A stretch of 10,065 bases of DNA from Leucothrix mucor (GCA_015662325.1 DQUJ01000201.1:1-10065); one strand, 5' to 3'; shown: positions 1 to 6,665, numbered from the stretch's first letter. Notes: generated by a model from the sequence alone, not told the origin. Numbers and translations are program-made.

Positions 1-146
1 AAAACAGCCGCAAAGTTTGCTTAATAGAATTGCATTTTCATGCCAACCACTATTGTCATGTATTTGTTTGAAATTATATTTTTCTCTCATTGCTATTGCT
101 GCACATAACAGTTTATTAGACAGACTCCGTCTATTCCTGACAAAGC

Positions 147-698
147 CTACTTAAATGCCATCTTAAACGCCATTCCGAGCACGTCATCAATCATCGAGCC
201 ATCGTTATCTTTATCTAAAAACTGAGTAAGCAAACCACCGATGCCGCCGCCTGATTGTTGCTGTGTGGCTGCGCTATTGTCGCCAAACATCTTTTTGCCT
301 AAGGATGCCATTACCATCGTAGCAACGACGGGTAGCATCTTTTTCAACAATGTTCCGCCAATGCCTGTTTTCTTTGCGGCTTCTTTCGTTACATGACGGC
401 TCACGTCTTTATTGCCAAAGATATGACCTAAGATAGAATTGCCATCATCTCTATTTTGGTTACTACCGAGTAAATCAGGGCTGTCTAAATAACGAGAGTG
501 ATTACCTGTTTTTAGTGCATCTAAAATGCCGCCACGACCAATCTCGTTCTGAGCATGATGCCCTAAACCACGAGAGACGGAAGGTGCTAATGATGCAATC
601 GCATCGCGCGCTTGTGCTTCGGAAACACCAAATTTATTGGCAAATTGAGTAATGGCAGAGGAATTTTGTTTGTCGAATAATAAGTCAGTGATATTCAA
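147..698 (-). CDS. DUF937-family protein of unknown function
   Basis: Predicted 183-residue protein that I place in the DUF937 (YidB-like) family; its function is unknown. Family marks seen: an N-terminal helical part with a FGVSEAQA stretch (about residues 23-30), the block NSILGHIFGNKDVSR (87-101), a LLKKMLP motif leading into a hydrophobic helix (117-134), and a Gly-rich C-terminal part ending in a short acidic DKDNDGS loop (162-168) followed by VLGMAFKM. There is no signal peptide or clear membrane anchor. Start choice: the frame also opens at a TTG at 710, but that codon has no ribosome-binding site. A TTG at 698 sits 6 nt after GGAG (708-705), so I prefer 698. The gene is separated from the pil genes by a terminator and seems to have its own promoter. 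The acidic loop resembles the first half of an EF-hand but lacks the usual acidic residue at position 12, so calcium binding is only a guess. Confidence 0.8.
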   Translation of the reverse strand: MNITDLLFDKQNSSAITQFANKFGVSEAQARDAIASLAPSVSRGLGHHAQNEIGRGGILDALKTGNHSRYLDSPDLLGSNQNRDDGNSILGHIFGNKDVSRHVTKEAAKKTGIGGTLLKKMLPVVATMVMASLGKKMFGDNSAATQQQSGGGIGGLLTQFLDKDNDGSMIDDVLGMAFKMAFK

Positions 699-704
699 GA
701 GTTT

Positions 705-708
705 CTCC
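705..708 (-). promoter_or_regulatory. Ribosome-binding site deciding the DUF937 start
   Basis: GGAG on the minus strand, followed by the 6-nt spacer AAACTC and then a TTG codon (698-696). This spacing is near ideal. The upstream TTG (710-708) overlaps the GGAG itself and is preceded by a pyrimidine-rich stretch, so the shorter protein is favoured. Confidence 0.5.
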
Positions 709-730
709 AAATAAGGATTGATAGTAATAC

Positions 731-740
731 CACTATAGTG
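731..740. repeat. 10-bp perfect palindrome in the DUF937 leader
   Basis: CACTATAGTG is self-complementary. It lies about 32 bp before the chosen TTG start, between the candidate promoter (768-796) and the ribosome-binding site, so it would fall in the 5' untranslated region. It could be an operator half-pair or a small RNA hairpin; short palindromes also arise by chance. Confidence 0.35.
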
Positions 741-767
741 CCTTCTAGTAGTTTCTACAACTGTATC

Positions 768-796
768 AAGATATTTGCTAGAATTGTTGTTATCAA
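768..796 (-). promoter_or_regulatory. Candidate sigma70 promoter of the DUF937 gene
   Basis: On the minus strand, TTGATA (796-791, five of six matches to TTGACA) is followed by a 17-nt spacer and TATCTT (773-768, four of six matches to TATAAT). Transcription would begin near 761, giving a leader of about 60 nt. The -35 box and much of the spacer lie inside the perfect inverted repeat 778-805, so a repressor bound there would block the promoter. Inferred from sequence only. Confidence 0.3.
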
Positions 797-805
797 CAAT
801 TCTAG
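778..805. repeat. Perfect 12-bp inverted repeat with TTAT loop
   Basis: Arms CTAGAATTGTTG (778-789) and CAACAATTCTAG (794-805) are exact reverse complements separated by TTAT. No T-run follows on either strand, so this is not a standard intrinsic terminator. Its overlap with the best promoter candidate for the DUF937 gene favours an operator or a 5' RNA hairpin. It is distinct from the terminator hairpin at 847-881. Confidence 0.75.
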
Positions 806-846
806 TATAACCAAGTCTCTGCTTGTTTATGCCAAATTTTAGCCAT

Positions 847-881
847 AAAAAAGCCAGCTAAATTAATAAGCTGGCTTTTTT
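847..881 (-). terminator. Rho-independent terminator after the pil gene cluster
   Basis: Arms AAAAAAGCCAGCT (847-859) and AGCTGGCTTTTTT (869-881) pair perfectly around a 9-nt loop. Read on the minus strand, the GC-rich stem AGCCAGCT is followed by a run of T about 55 nt after the stop codon of the third ATPase gene. The A/T arms make it symmetric, so it could also stop plus-strand transcription. It insulates the DUF937 gene from pil read-through. Confidence 0.85.
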
Positions 882-937
882 ATTTTATAAATTGATAACT
901 TTTCGATTACTTATCCGTCCTATTTTCGACAAAGATT

Positions 938-2083
938 TTATAATAGTTCAGGCAATTTTGCTGAACCACCATTCACTCCAACAGGAACTTCTGCCGCTTC
1001 TGTAGGATCTTCCGTTTCGCCTTTATTGCTATCAAAGCTCAACATCCAATCTAAATTATTACGTGATGTTGCATTTTCTAAGGCATTTTCTTTGGTGATT
1101 TTTCCGTTCTTATACAATTCAACTAATGATTGATCGAAACTGTGCATTCCATCTACCGCGCCTTTATCAATAATCTCTTTGATTTCTTGCATATTACCTT
1201 TTCGAATAACTTCAGCACAAAACGGCGTATTGATTAAAACCTCGGTTGCTAAGGCATAACGACCATTCACATCAGGAATTAATCGTTGTGCGACCACAGC
1301 ACGTAGGTTTAACGATAAGTCCATTAGAACGCGCCCTTTTTGTTCTGACGGTAATAAATGAATTAATCGCTCAAGTGCTTGAATGGTGTTTGTTGCATGT
1401 AAGGTGCTTATAACAAGATGCCCTGTATCTGCAAAACCCATTGCGGCTTCAACTGTTTCGGTACTTCTAATCTCGCCGACCATTATTACATCGGGCGCTT
1501 CACGCATCGCTTCACGCATCGCGTTGCCATAAGATAAGGTATCAAAACCAACTTCTCGCTGACCAATAATAGATTTATCGTGGCTGAAGGTGAATTCAAT
1601 TGGGTCTTCAATAGTCAGTATATGTCCCGCTTCACGTTCATTTCTATACTGAATGAGTGATGCCATAGACGTTGATTTACCGGCACCGGTAGAACCAACA
1701 AATAAGAACAAGCCTTCTTTTTTCATGACTTGTTTTTTCAAAATTTCGGGTAAACCTAATGCTTCTGGTGCCGCAATATCAGAACGAACATAACGAATAA
1801 CCATTGATACTTCACTACGCTGAAAATACATATTCACGCGGAAACGACCTAATTCTCTCACCGAGAGACCTTTATTCATTTCCTTAGTTTCATGAAATTT
1901 ATCCCATTCTTTGTCAGTGAGCATTTCTTTTACAAACGACGCAATAACGCCTGGTTTTAACTTGCTTTGCGTTAAATGCTCAAGATGCCCCATTATTTTT
2001 AATGAGGCATGCGCGCCAGTCGTTAAATAAAGATCAGATGCTTCTCTTTTAACCATTGCTTCTAGATAAGGAGTAATTTTCAT
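938..2083 (-). CDS. Third PilT/PilU-family type IV pilus ATPase
   Basis: 381-residue hexameric retraction-type ATPase of the PilT/PilU family, expected at the cytoplasmic base of the type IVa pilus. Seen: an N-terminal domain with ASDLYLTTG (15-23) and GRFRVNMYFQR (79-89); Walker A GSTGAGKST (130-138, Lys136); Asp box ILTIEDPIEF (155-164, Glu163); Walker B VIMVGEIR (199-206, Glu204); His box with His222 and His229. All catalytic positions are intact. The stretch MDLSLNLRAVVAQRL (254-268) and the tail length resemble PilU more than PilT. Two oddities: the strand that reads ETDFSF in PilT is EMNKGLS here, and residues about 351-381 form an acidic then Gly/Ala/Pro-rich tail. It is the last gene of the minus-strand pil set, 66 bp after pilU and before a strong terminator. 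Upstream GGAAAG is 11 nt from the ATG, a weak ribosome-binding site. It may be a PilU paralog arising by duplication. Confidence 0.9.
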   Translation of the reverse strand: MKITPYLEAMVKREASDLYLTTGAHASLKIMGHLEHLTQSKLKPGVIASFVKEMLTDKEWDKFHETKEMNKGLSVRELGRFRVNMYFQRSEVSMVIRYVRSDIAAPEALGLPEILKKQVMKKEGLFLFVGSTGAGKSTSMASLIQYRNEREAGHILTIEDPIEFTFSHDKSIIGQREVGFDTLSYGNAMREAMREAPDVIMVGEIRSTETVEAAMGFADTGHLVISTLHATNTIQALERLIHLLPSEQKGRVLMDLSLNLRAVVAQRLIPDVNGRYALATEVLINTPFCAEVIRKGNMQEIKEIIDKGAVDGMHSFDQSLVELYKNGKITKENALENATSRNNLDWMLSFDSNKGETEDPTEAAEVPVGVNGGSAKLPELL

Positions 2084-2108
2084 TGTAGTAAATACTTTCC
2101 GTTTTTTA

Positions 2109-2135
2109 TGACGCTATACAATATTGTATTCGTCA
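2109..2135. repeat. Composite palindrome between pilU and the third ATPase gene
   Basis: The 14-bp perfect palindrome ATACAATATTGTAT (2116-2129) is flanked by outer complementary arms TGACG (2109-2113) and CGTCA (2131-2135), offset by one base. On the minus strand the outer arm gives TTGACG, a good -35-like hexamer, with the palindrome as 17-nt spacer, but the hexamer in the -10 place (CGTCAT) is poor. No T-run follows on the minus strand, so it is not a typical terminator. Possible roles: operator, RNA processing hairpin, or weak internal promoter. Confidence 0.5.
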
Positions 2136-2149
2136 ACTTATAATTTTTA

Positions 2150-3316
2150 TTAAAATAACCCAGTATCACCATCGTCAACAACTTCCATCGCAAGCCCTTC
2201 TGTGCCTTTATAGAAATCATTCTTTTTAGCATGACGGCTATGTAATTTTAGTTGCAAACGTAGATCATTAACCGAATCCGCATTACGCATTCCTTCTTTA
2301 ACAGAAATCATACGAGCATCAATTAAACGAAATAAGGCTTGGTCGAATGTACACATTCCCAAATTGTTCGATTTAGATATTAATTCTTTAATTCCCGGAA
2401 CATCACCTTTAAATATCAGGTCTGCCATCATTGGCGTATTCATTAGAATTTCTACCGCGGGTAAACGACCATCATCATTAATTTTTCTAACAAGGCGTTG
2501 TGAAACAACTGCTTTTAAGTTTAATGAAAGATCCATTAACAACTGATTTCTACGTTCCTCTGGAAAGAAGTTAATAATACGATCAAGCGCTTGGTTAGTG
2601 CTGTTTGCGTGTAACGTGGTTAAACATAGATGACCCGTTTCTGCATAAGCTATTGCATATTCCATAGTCTCTCTATCACGTACCTCACCTAATAAAATAA
2701 CGTCAGGTGCTTGTCGTAATGTGTTTTTAAGTGCGATGCCATAATCTTCTGTGTCCACGCCAACTTCACGTTGGGTAACAATACATTGATGATGATCGTG
2801 GGTAAATTCAATCGGGTCTTCTATAGTTACAATGTGTCCCTGACTGTTTTTATTACGTAAATCAATCATTGAAGCAAGCGTAGTCGATTTACCAGAACCA
2901 GTTGCACCCACCATAATCACAAGACCACGATTGGTCATTGAAATATCTTTTAATACTGGCGGCAAACCTAATTCTTTAAAATTTGGGATGTATTGTGGAA
3001 TGTGTCGTAACACCATTCCACTTGCACCACGCTGGGTAAAAACATTAACACGAAAACGTGCCTTACCCGGTAGGCTTATGGAAAAATTACACTCCATATG
3101 CTCTTCAAATTCTTTAAGCTGGCGATCGTTCATAATCGAACGTACTAGCAAGCTAGCATTATCCCCTGCTAGTTTTTGATCAGCCAATGGAACAATAAGA
3201 CCATCTGACTTAATTGAAGGAGCCGCACCAGCTGTTATAAAAAGGTCTGATCCATTTTTATCCAGCATTGCATGAAGCAACTGGTGGACATACGTGATTG
3301 CACTTTCTTTATCCAT
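2150..3316 (-). CDS. pilU: Type IV pilus retraction ATPase PilU
   Basis: 388-residue ATPase closely matching the PilU pattern from Pseudomonas, where PilU is about 382 residues and supports PilT-driven pilus retraction under load. Seen: GSDLFITAG (22-30); the PilU-type ECNFSIS (75-81) and ARFRVNVFTQR (86-96); Walker A GATGSGKST (137-145, Lys143); Asp box IVTIEDPIEF (162-171, Glu170); Walker B VILLGEVRD (206-214, Glu211); His box with His229 and His236; and the PilU C-terminal tail with ADSVNDLRLQLKL (346-358) and a final acidic DDGDTGLF. It lies 44 bp downstream of pilT on the same strand, consistent with one transcript. AAGAAG sits 7 nt before the ATG as a plausible ribosome-binding site. 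By family knowledge PilU acts with PilT in a shared or stacked motor; here a third paralog follows it. Confidence 0.95.
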   Translation of the reverse strand: MDKESAITYVHQLLHAMLDKNGSDLFITAGAAPSIKSDGLIVPLADQKLAGDNASLLVRSIMNDRQLKEFEEHMECNFSISLPGKARFRVNVFTQRGASGMVLRHIPQYIPNFKELGLPPVLKDISMTNRGLVIMVGATGSGKSTTLASMIDLRNKNSQGHIVTIEDPIEFTHDHHQCIVTQREVGVDTEDYGIALKNTLRQAPDVILLGEVRDRETMEYAIAYAETGHLCLTTLHANSTNQALDRIINFFPEERRNQLLMDLSLNLKAVVSQRLVRKINDDGRLPAVEILMNTPMMADLIFKGDVPGIKELISKSNNLGMCTFDQALFRLIDARMISVKEGMRNADSVNDLRLQLKLHSRHAKKNDFYKGTEGLAMEVVDDGDTGLF

Positions 3317-3360
3317 TTTTATTCTTCTTTTTTTAATTGATATTAATATAACTGTATTTT

Positions 3361-4413
3361 TTAAAGCGTTTGGTGCGCCGAAAACAAATTAGGATCTTTT
3401 GCTTTTTTAGCTGCAACTTCGCGTGTTACATGCCCTAATGTTACTAAGCGTTGTAAACTCTGATCCAATGTTTGCATGCCATCTTCTGCACCTGTCTGTA
3501 GTGCCGAATGCATTTGAGGAATCTTATTTTCTTTGATCATGTTTCGTACAGCACCTGTACCGATCAAAATTTCATGTGCCGCAACTCGTCCGCCACCGGT
3601 ACGTTTCAGTAGCGTTTGTGAAATGATAGATTGTAATGAAGAGGCGATCATCGAGCGAACCATGTCTTTCTCTGCCGCTGGGAATACATCTACAATACGA
3701 TCAATCGTTTTTGGCGCGCTGGTTGTATGCAATGTACCAAACACTAAATGGCCTGTTTCTGCCGCTGTTAATGCAAGACGGATTGTTTCTAAGTCTCGCA
3801 TTTCGCCGACGAGGATAGTATCCGGATCTTCACGTAATGCAGAGCGTAATGCTTCATCAAAGCCTTGTGTATCACGATGTACTTCACGCTGGTTAACCAA
3901 ACTCTTTTTGCTCTCGTGAACAAATTCTATCGGGTCTTCAATCGTTAAAATATGTTCATGTTGCGTTTCATTTTTGTAATCTATCATCGCTGCTAGCGTC
4001 GTTGATTTACCAGAACCTGTAGGGCCTGTAACTAATACCAAACCACGTGGTTGATCTGCAATTTTTTTGAATATAGAAGGTGCATCTAAATCTTCAAGCG
4101 TTAATACTTTACTTGGGATGGTACGAAATACAGCCGCCGCACCACGGTTTTGGTTAAATGCGTTTACACGAAAACGAGCCACACCAGGAATTTCGAACGA
4201 GAAATCTGTTTCCCAATGTTCTTCATAGGATTTACGCTGCTTATCATTCATGATGTCATACACCATGCTGTGAACTTCTTTGTGTTCTAATGAAGGCAGA
4301 TTAACTCGGCGCATATCTCCGTCCACACGTATAATGGGTGGTTGTCCGGCAGATATATGTAAATCCGAGGCGTTATTTTTTACCGAGAAGGCAAGTAGTT
4401 GAGTAATATCCAT
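3361..4413 (-). CDS. pilT: Type IV pilus retraction ATPase PilT
   Basis: 350-residue PilT, the hexameric motor that depolymerises type IVa pili for twitching, surface sensing and DNA uptake. It matches the Pseudomonas PilT pattern almost throughout. Seen: MDITQLLAFS start; ASDLHISAG (15-23); ETDFSFEIPGVARFRVNAF (68-86); Walker A GPTGSGKST (130-138, Lys136); Asp box ILTIEDPIEFVH (155-166, Glu163); Walker B TILVGEMRD (199-207, Glu204); His box GHLVFGTLHTTS (221-232, His222 and His229); and AVRNMIKE (288-295), matching the C-terminal AIRNLIRE motif known to be needed for retraction. It is first of three ATPase genes in a row and divergent from yggS. The ribosome-binding site is weak, but the ATG agrees with the family N-terminus. 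A sigma70-like promoter candidate lies at 4468-4496. Confidence 0.97.
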   Translation of the reverse strand: MDITQLLAFSVKNNASDLHISAGQPPIIRVDGDMRRVNLPSLEHKEVHSMVYDIMNDKQRKSYEEHWETDFSFEIPGVARFRVNAFNQNRGAAAVFRTIPSKVLTLEDLDAPSIFKKIADQPRGLVLVTGPTGSGKSTTLAAMIDYKNETQHEHILTIEDPIEFVHESKKSLVNQREVHRDTQGFDEALRSALREDPDTILVGEMRDLETIRLALTAAETGHLVFGTLHTTSAPKTIDRIVDVFPAAEKDMVRSMIASSLQSIISQTLLKRTGGGRVAAHEILIGTGAVRNMIKENKIPQMHSALQTGAEDGMQTLDQSLQRLVTLGHVTREVAAKKAKDPNLFSAHQTL

Positions 4414-4467
4414 AGTACTTAGTATCTATTTAGTTTTATTATTATTAATGATTCGAATTTTATTTTT

Positions 4468-4496
4468 ATTATTCGTAATCGACTTTTACTATTCAA
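4468..4496 (-). promoter_or_regulatory. Candidate promoter of pilT
   Basis: On the minus strand TTGAAT (4496-4491), a 17-nt spacer and AATAAT (4473-4468) fit a sigma70 promoter with four and five of six matches. The leader to the pilT ATG would be about 45-50 nt. The region is very AT-rich, so -10-like hexamers are common by chance. The 99-bp gap 4414-4512 must also hold the start signal for yggS on the plus strand; no equally good plus-strand promoter was seen. Confidence 0.35.
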
Positions 4497-4512
4497 ACAA
4501 ACTTTATCATAG

Positions 4513-5196
4513 ATGAATAAAATACGTGACAAGCTCCTGACAGTCGGTACAAAAATTAAGCAGTTTTCTGCAAAGTATGGGATTGGTAAATCTGGCGTTC
4601 AGTTATTGGCCGTGAGTAAACGACATCCCGCTGACTTAATCCGCGAAGCTTACCAAGCAGGACAAATTGCATTTGGTGAAAACTACGCACAAGAAATGCT
4701 AGATAAAGCGGCTCTTTTAAAAGATTTAGAGATTGAGTGGCATTTTATTGGCCCGCTACAATCCAATAAAACCAAAGGCATTGCCGAAACTGCTCATTGG
4801 GTGCACACCATAGAACGTTTAAAAATAGCCAAACGCCTTAATAGTCAACGACCGGATACGTTGCCACCGTTGAATATCTGCATCCAAATTAATATTGATG
4901 AAGAAGACACTAAATCAGGTATTCATCTTAAAGATTTAAATACGATTGCCGCTGAAATAAGCCAACTCAACAATTTACGCTTACGTGGCTTGATGGCAAT
5001 CCCCGCGCCAGAAACTGATTTTTTAAAACAACGCCAATCATTTTCAAAAGTAAAACAGGCGTATGACGGTCTAATAGAACAAGGTTTTGTGCTTGATACG
5101 CTATCGATGGGAATGAGCAATGATATGGAAGCAGCAATTGCCGAAGGCGCCACAATTGTGCGCATTGGCACCGCTATTTTTGGCAAGCGTGATTAA
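4513..5196 (+). CDS. yggS: YggS/PLPBP family PLP-binding homeostasis protein
   Basis: 227-residue cytosolic protein of the YggS (PROSC, PLPHP) family, a single-domain fold-type III TIM barrel that binds pyridoxal 5'-phosphate without known enzymatic activity and helps balance vitamin B6 and amino-acid pools. Seen: the PLP lysine in LLAVSKRHP (31-39, Lys36); AFGENYAQE (53-61); WHFIGPLQSNK (76-86); LRLRGLMAIP (155-164); and the C-terminal phosphate-binding part SMGMSNDMEAAI (198-209) with RIGTAIFG (217-224). Length is normal for the family. It is divergent from pilT and first of yggS-proC-yggT, the same order as beside pilT in Pseudomonas. No clear ribosome-binding site precedes the ATG. Confidence 0.95.
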   Translation: MNKIRDKLLTVGTKIKQFSAKYGIGKSGVQLLAVSKRHPADLIREAYQAGQIAFGENYAQEMLDKAALLKDLEIEWHFIGPLQSNKTKGIAETAHWVHTIERLKIAKRLNSQRPDTLPPLNICIQINIDEEDTKSGIHLKDLNTIAAEISQLNNLRLRGLMAIPAPETDFLKQRQSFSKVKQAYDGLIEQGFVLDTLSMGMSNDMEAAIAEGATIVRIGTAIFGKRD

Positions 5197-5223
5197 TGTG
5201 AATAATTTACCTATAATGAAATT

Positions 5224-6048
5224 ATGACTACAAATAAAATAATTACCTTTATCGGTGCGGGCAATATGTCGCAAAGCTTAATCTCGGGGCTGATTCAAGA
5301 TGAATCTAGTTTTGATATTCGAATCGCTGATCCTAACGAAAAACAGCTCAGTGGCTTTCAACAACAATGGCAACAGGTGAGCGCCTTTCAAGATAATAAT
5401 AAGGCAATTACGAATGCCTCTATTATTGTGTTGGCTGTTAAACCTCAAATTATGGAAATGGTTTGCGGGTCTTTGTCGGACTTAAATAATGAAACGCTGG
5501 TGATTTCTATCGCCGCTGGCATTACCGAAAGTAATATAAATAAATGGCTAGGTGGCACGGATATAAAACGATTACCCATCGTGCGTTGTATGCCAAACAC
5601 ACCTGCGTTAGTCCAATCGGGCATGACAGGTTTATTCGCAAACAATCAAGTATCTGAAGAACAACGTAGCACAGCAGAAAGCATTCTTCGTGCAGTAGGG
5701 ACAACTCTATGGTTTGATGAAGAACAAAAATTAAATGCCGTCACCGCTGTTTCTGGCAGTGGCCCTGCTTATTTCTTTCTGGTGATGGAGGCAATGCAAC
5801 AAGCCGCCGAAAAAATGGGATTGGATGCAGAAGATACCCGACTATTAGTACTGCAAACTGCCTTTGGAGCAGCTAAACTAGCACTTGAAAGCGATGACGA
5901 TGCAGCAACCTTGCGCCAAAAAGTAACATCAAAAGGTGGCACCACCGAAGCGGCAATTAATACGCTGGTTTCAGGTGGTTTAGTTGATTTATTTGATGAT
6001 GCTTTAAATGCCGCAGAACAACGCTCTCAAGAATTGAGTCGTTCGTAA
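5224..6048 (+). CDS. proC: Pyrroline-5-carboxylate reductase
   Basis: 274-residue ProC, which reduces 1-pyrroline-5-carboxylate to L-proline with NAD(P)H, the last step of proline synthesis, in the cytosol. Seen: N-terminal Rossmann motif FIGAGNMSQSL (9-19), VLAVKPQ (69-75), RCMPNTPALV (121-130), VSGSGPAYFF (176-185), and the C-terminal signature VTSKGGTTEAAI (234-245) of the helical dimerisation domain. Length is typical. It begins 27 bp after yggS on the same strand, so co-transcription is likely. No good Shine-Dalgarno sequence is visible upstream; AATGAAATT directly precedes the ATG. No other in-frame start lies between the yggS stop and this ATG. Confidence 0.97.
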   Translation: MTTNKIITFIGAGNMSQSLISGLIQDESSFDIRIADPNEKQLSGFQQQWQQVSAFQDNNKAITNASIIVLAVKPQIMEMVCGSLSDLNNETLVISIAAGITESNINKWLGGTDIKRLPIVRCMPNTPALVQSGMTGLFANNQVSEEQRSTAESILRAVGTTLWFDEEQKLNAVTAVSGSGPAYFFLVMEAMQQAAEKMGLDAEDTRLLVLQTAFGAAKLALESDDDAATLRQKVTSKGGTTEAAINTLVSGGLVDLFDDALNAAEQRSQELSRS

Positions 6049-6096
6049 GTCAATCGTACAAAATAATTAATAGATTAATCTGGAGTTTTAACACAC

Positions 6097-6663
6097 GTGA
6101 ATACATTATCTGTAGGCTCACAAATAGCCGGTTTTTTAATCAGTGCCCTTTTTTCTGCCTATATTGGTGTTGTATTAATTCGTTTATTACTCGGTTTCGC
6201 GCGTGCTGATTTTCATAATCCTCTCTCTCAATTTATTGTGAAAATAACCAACCCCGTATTAATTCCAATGCGTCGATTTATTCCCGCCGTTGGCAAAATT
6301 GATAGCGCTGCCGTGTTACTCGCATTTGCTTTAACCGTTATTAAAGTTGCGTTACTAACGTTAGTTGGCTATTTCGCTATTAGCAACATACCGCAGCTCT
6401 TGTTATTTTCTTTGGGCGATTTTATTAAAACAATTATTTATATTTACATCGTCGCTTTAATTATTCAGGTAGTGATTAGTTGGATAGGCACAGCACAGGG
6501 GAATCCTTTTTTGCCCGTCATCAATAGCCTAACAAAACCTATTATTGATCCCATTCGTAGAATAGTGCCCACCGTGGGCATGATGGATTTTTCTGCATTT
6601 GTCGCAATTTTATTGCTTAATGTACTACTGATTATAGTGACTAATATTTTTAATCAATTATAA
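6097..6663 (+). CDS. yggT: YggT family integral membrane protein
   Basis: 188-residue inner-membrane protein with two tandem YGGT units. Each unit has hydrophobic segments around a conserved motif: NPVLIPMRRFIP with GKID (52-69) and KPIIDPIRRIVP with GMMD (147-164). Membrane segments lie roughly at 8-34, 70-96, 109-131 and 165-186. The molecular role is not settled; relatives have been linked to osmotic tolerance, cell division or membrane protein assembly in various bacteria. The start is GTG with GGAG (6082-6085) 11 nt upstream; the next in-frame ATG is at residue 58, inside the first motif, so GTG is the credible start. It follows proC by 48 bp as the third member of the conserved yggS-proC-yggT group. 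Confidence 0.93.
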   Translation: MNTLSVGSQIAGFLISALFSAYIGVVLIRLLLGFARADFHNPLSQFIVKITNPVLIPMRRFIPAVGKIDSAAVLLAFALTVIKVALLTLVGYFAISNIPQLLLFSLGDFIKTIIYIYIVALIIQVVISWIGTAQGNPFLPVINSLTKPIIDPIRRIVPTVGMMDFSAFVAILLLNVLLIIVTNIFNQL

Positions 6664-6665
6664 AT

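Noticed and set aside
122..132. AGAC-TCC-GTCT hairpin just after the DUF937 gene
   Set aside because: Only a 4-bp stem with no following T-run, so it does not support a terminator call.
3317..3360. ATATTAATAT palindrome and T-rich stretch between pilT and pilU
   Set aside because: Short all-AT palindromes are frequent in such composition; no stem with GC pairs is present.
3533..3919. 128-codon open frame on the plus strand opposite pilT
   Set aside because: It lies wholly inside the strongly conserved PilT coding region, shows no recognisable domain and is rich in residues typical of antisense shadows.
5198..5227. Nine-codon GTG frame between yggS and proC whose TGA overlaps the proC ATG
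   Set aside because: Too short to judge, no ribosome-binding site, and the ATGA overlap can arise by chance in this AT-rich 27-bp gap.
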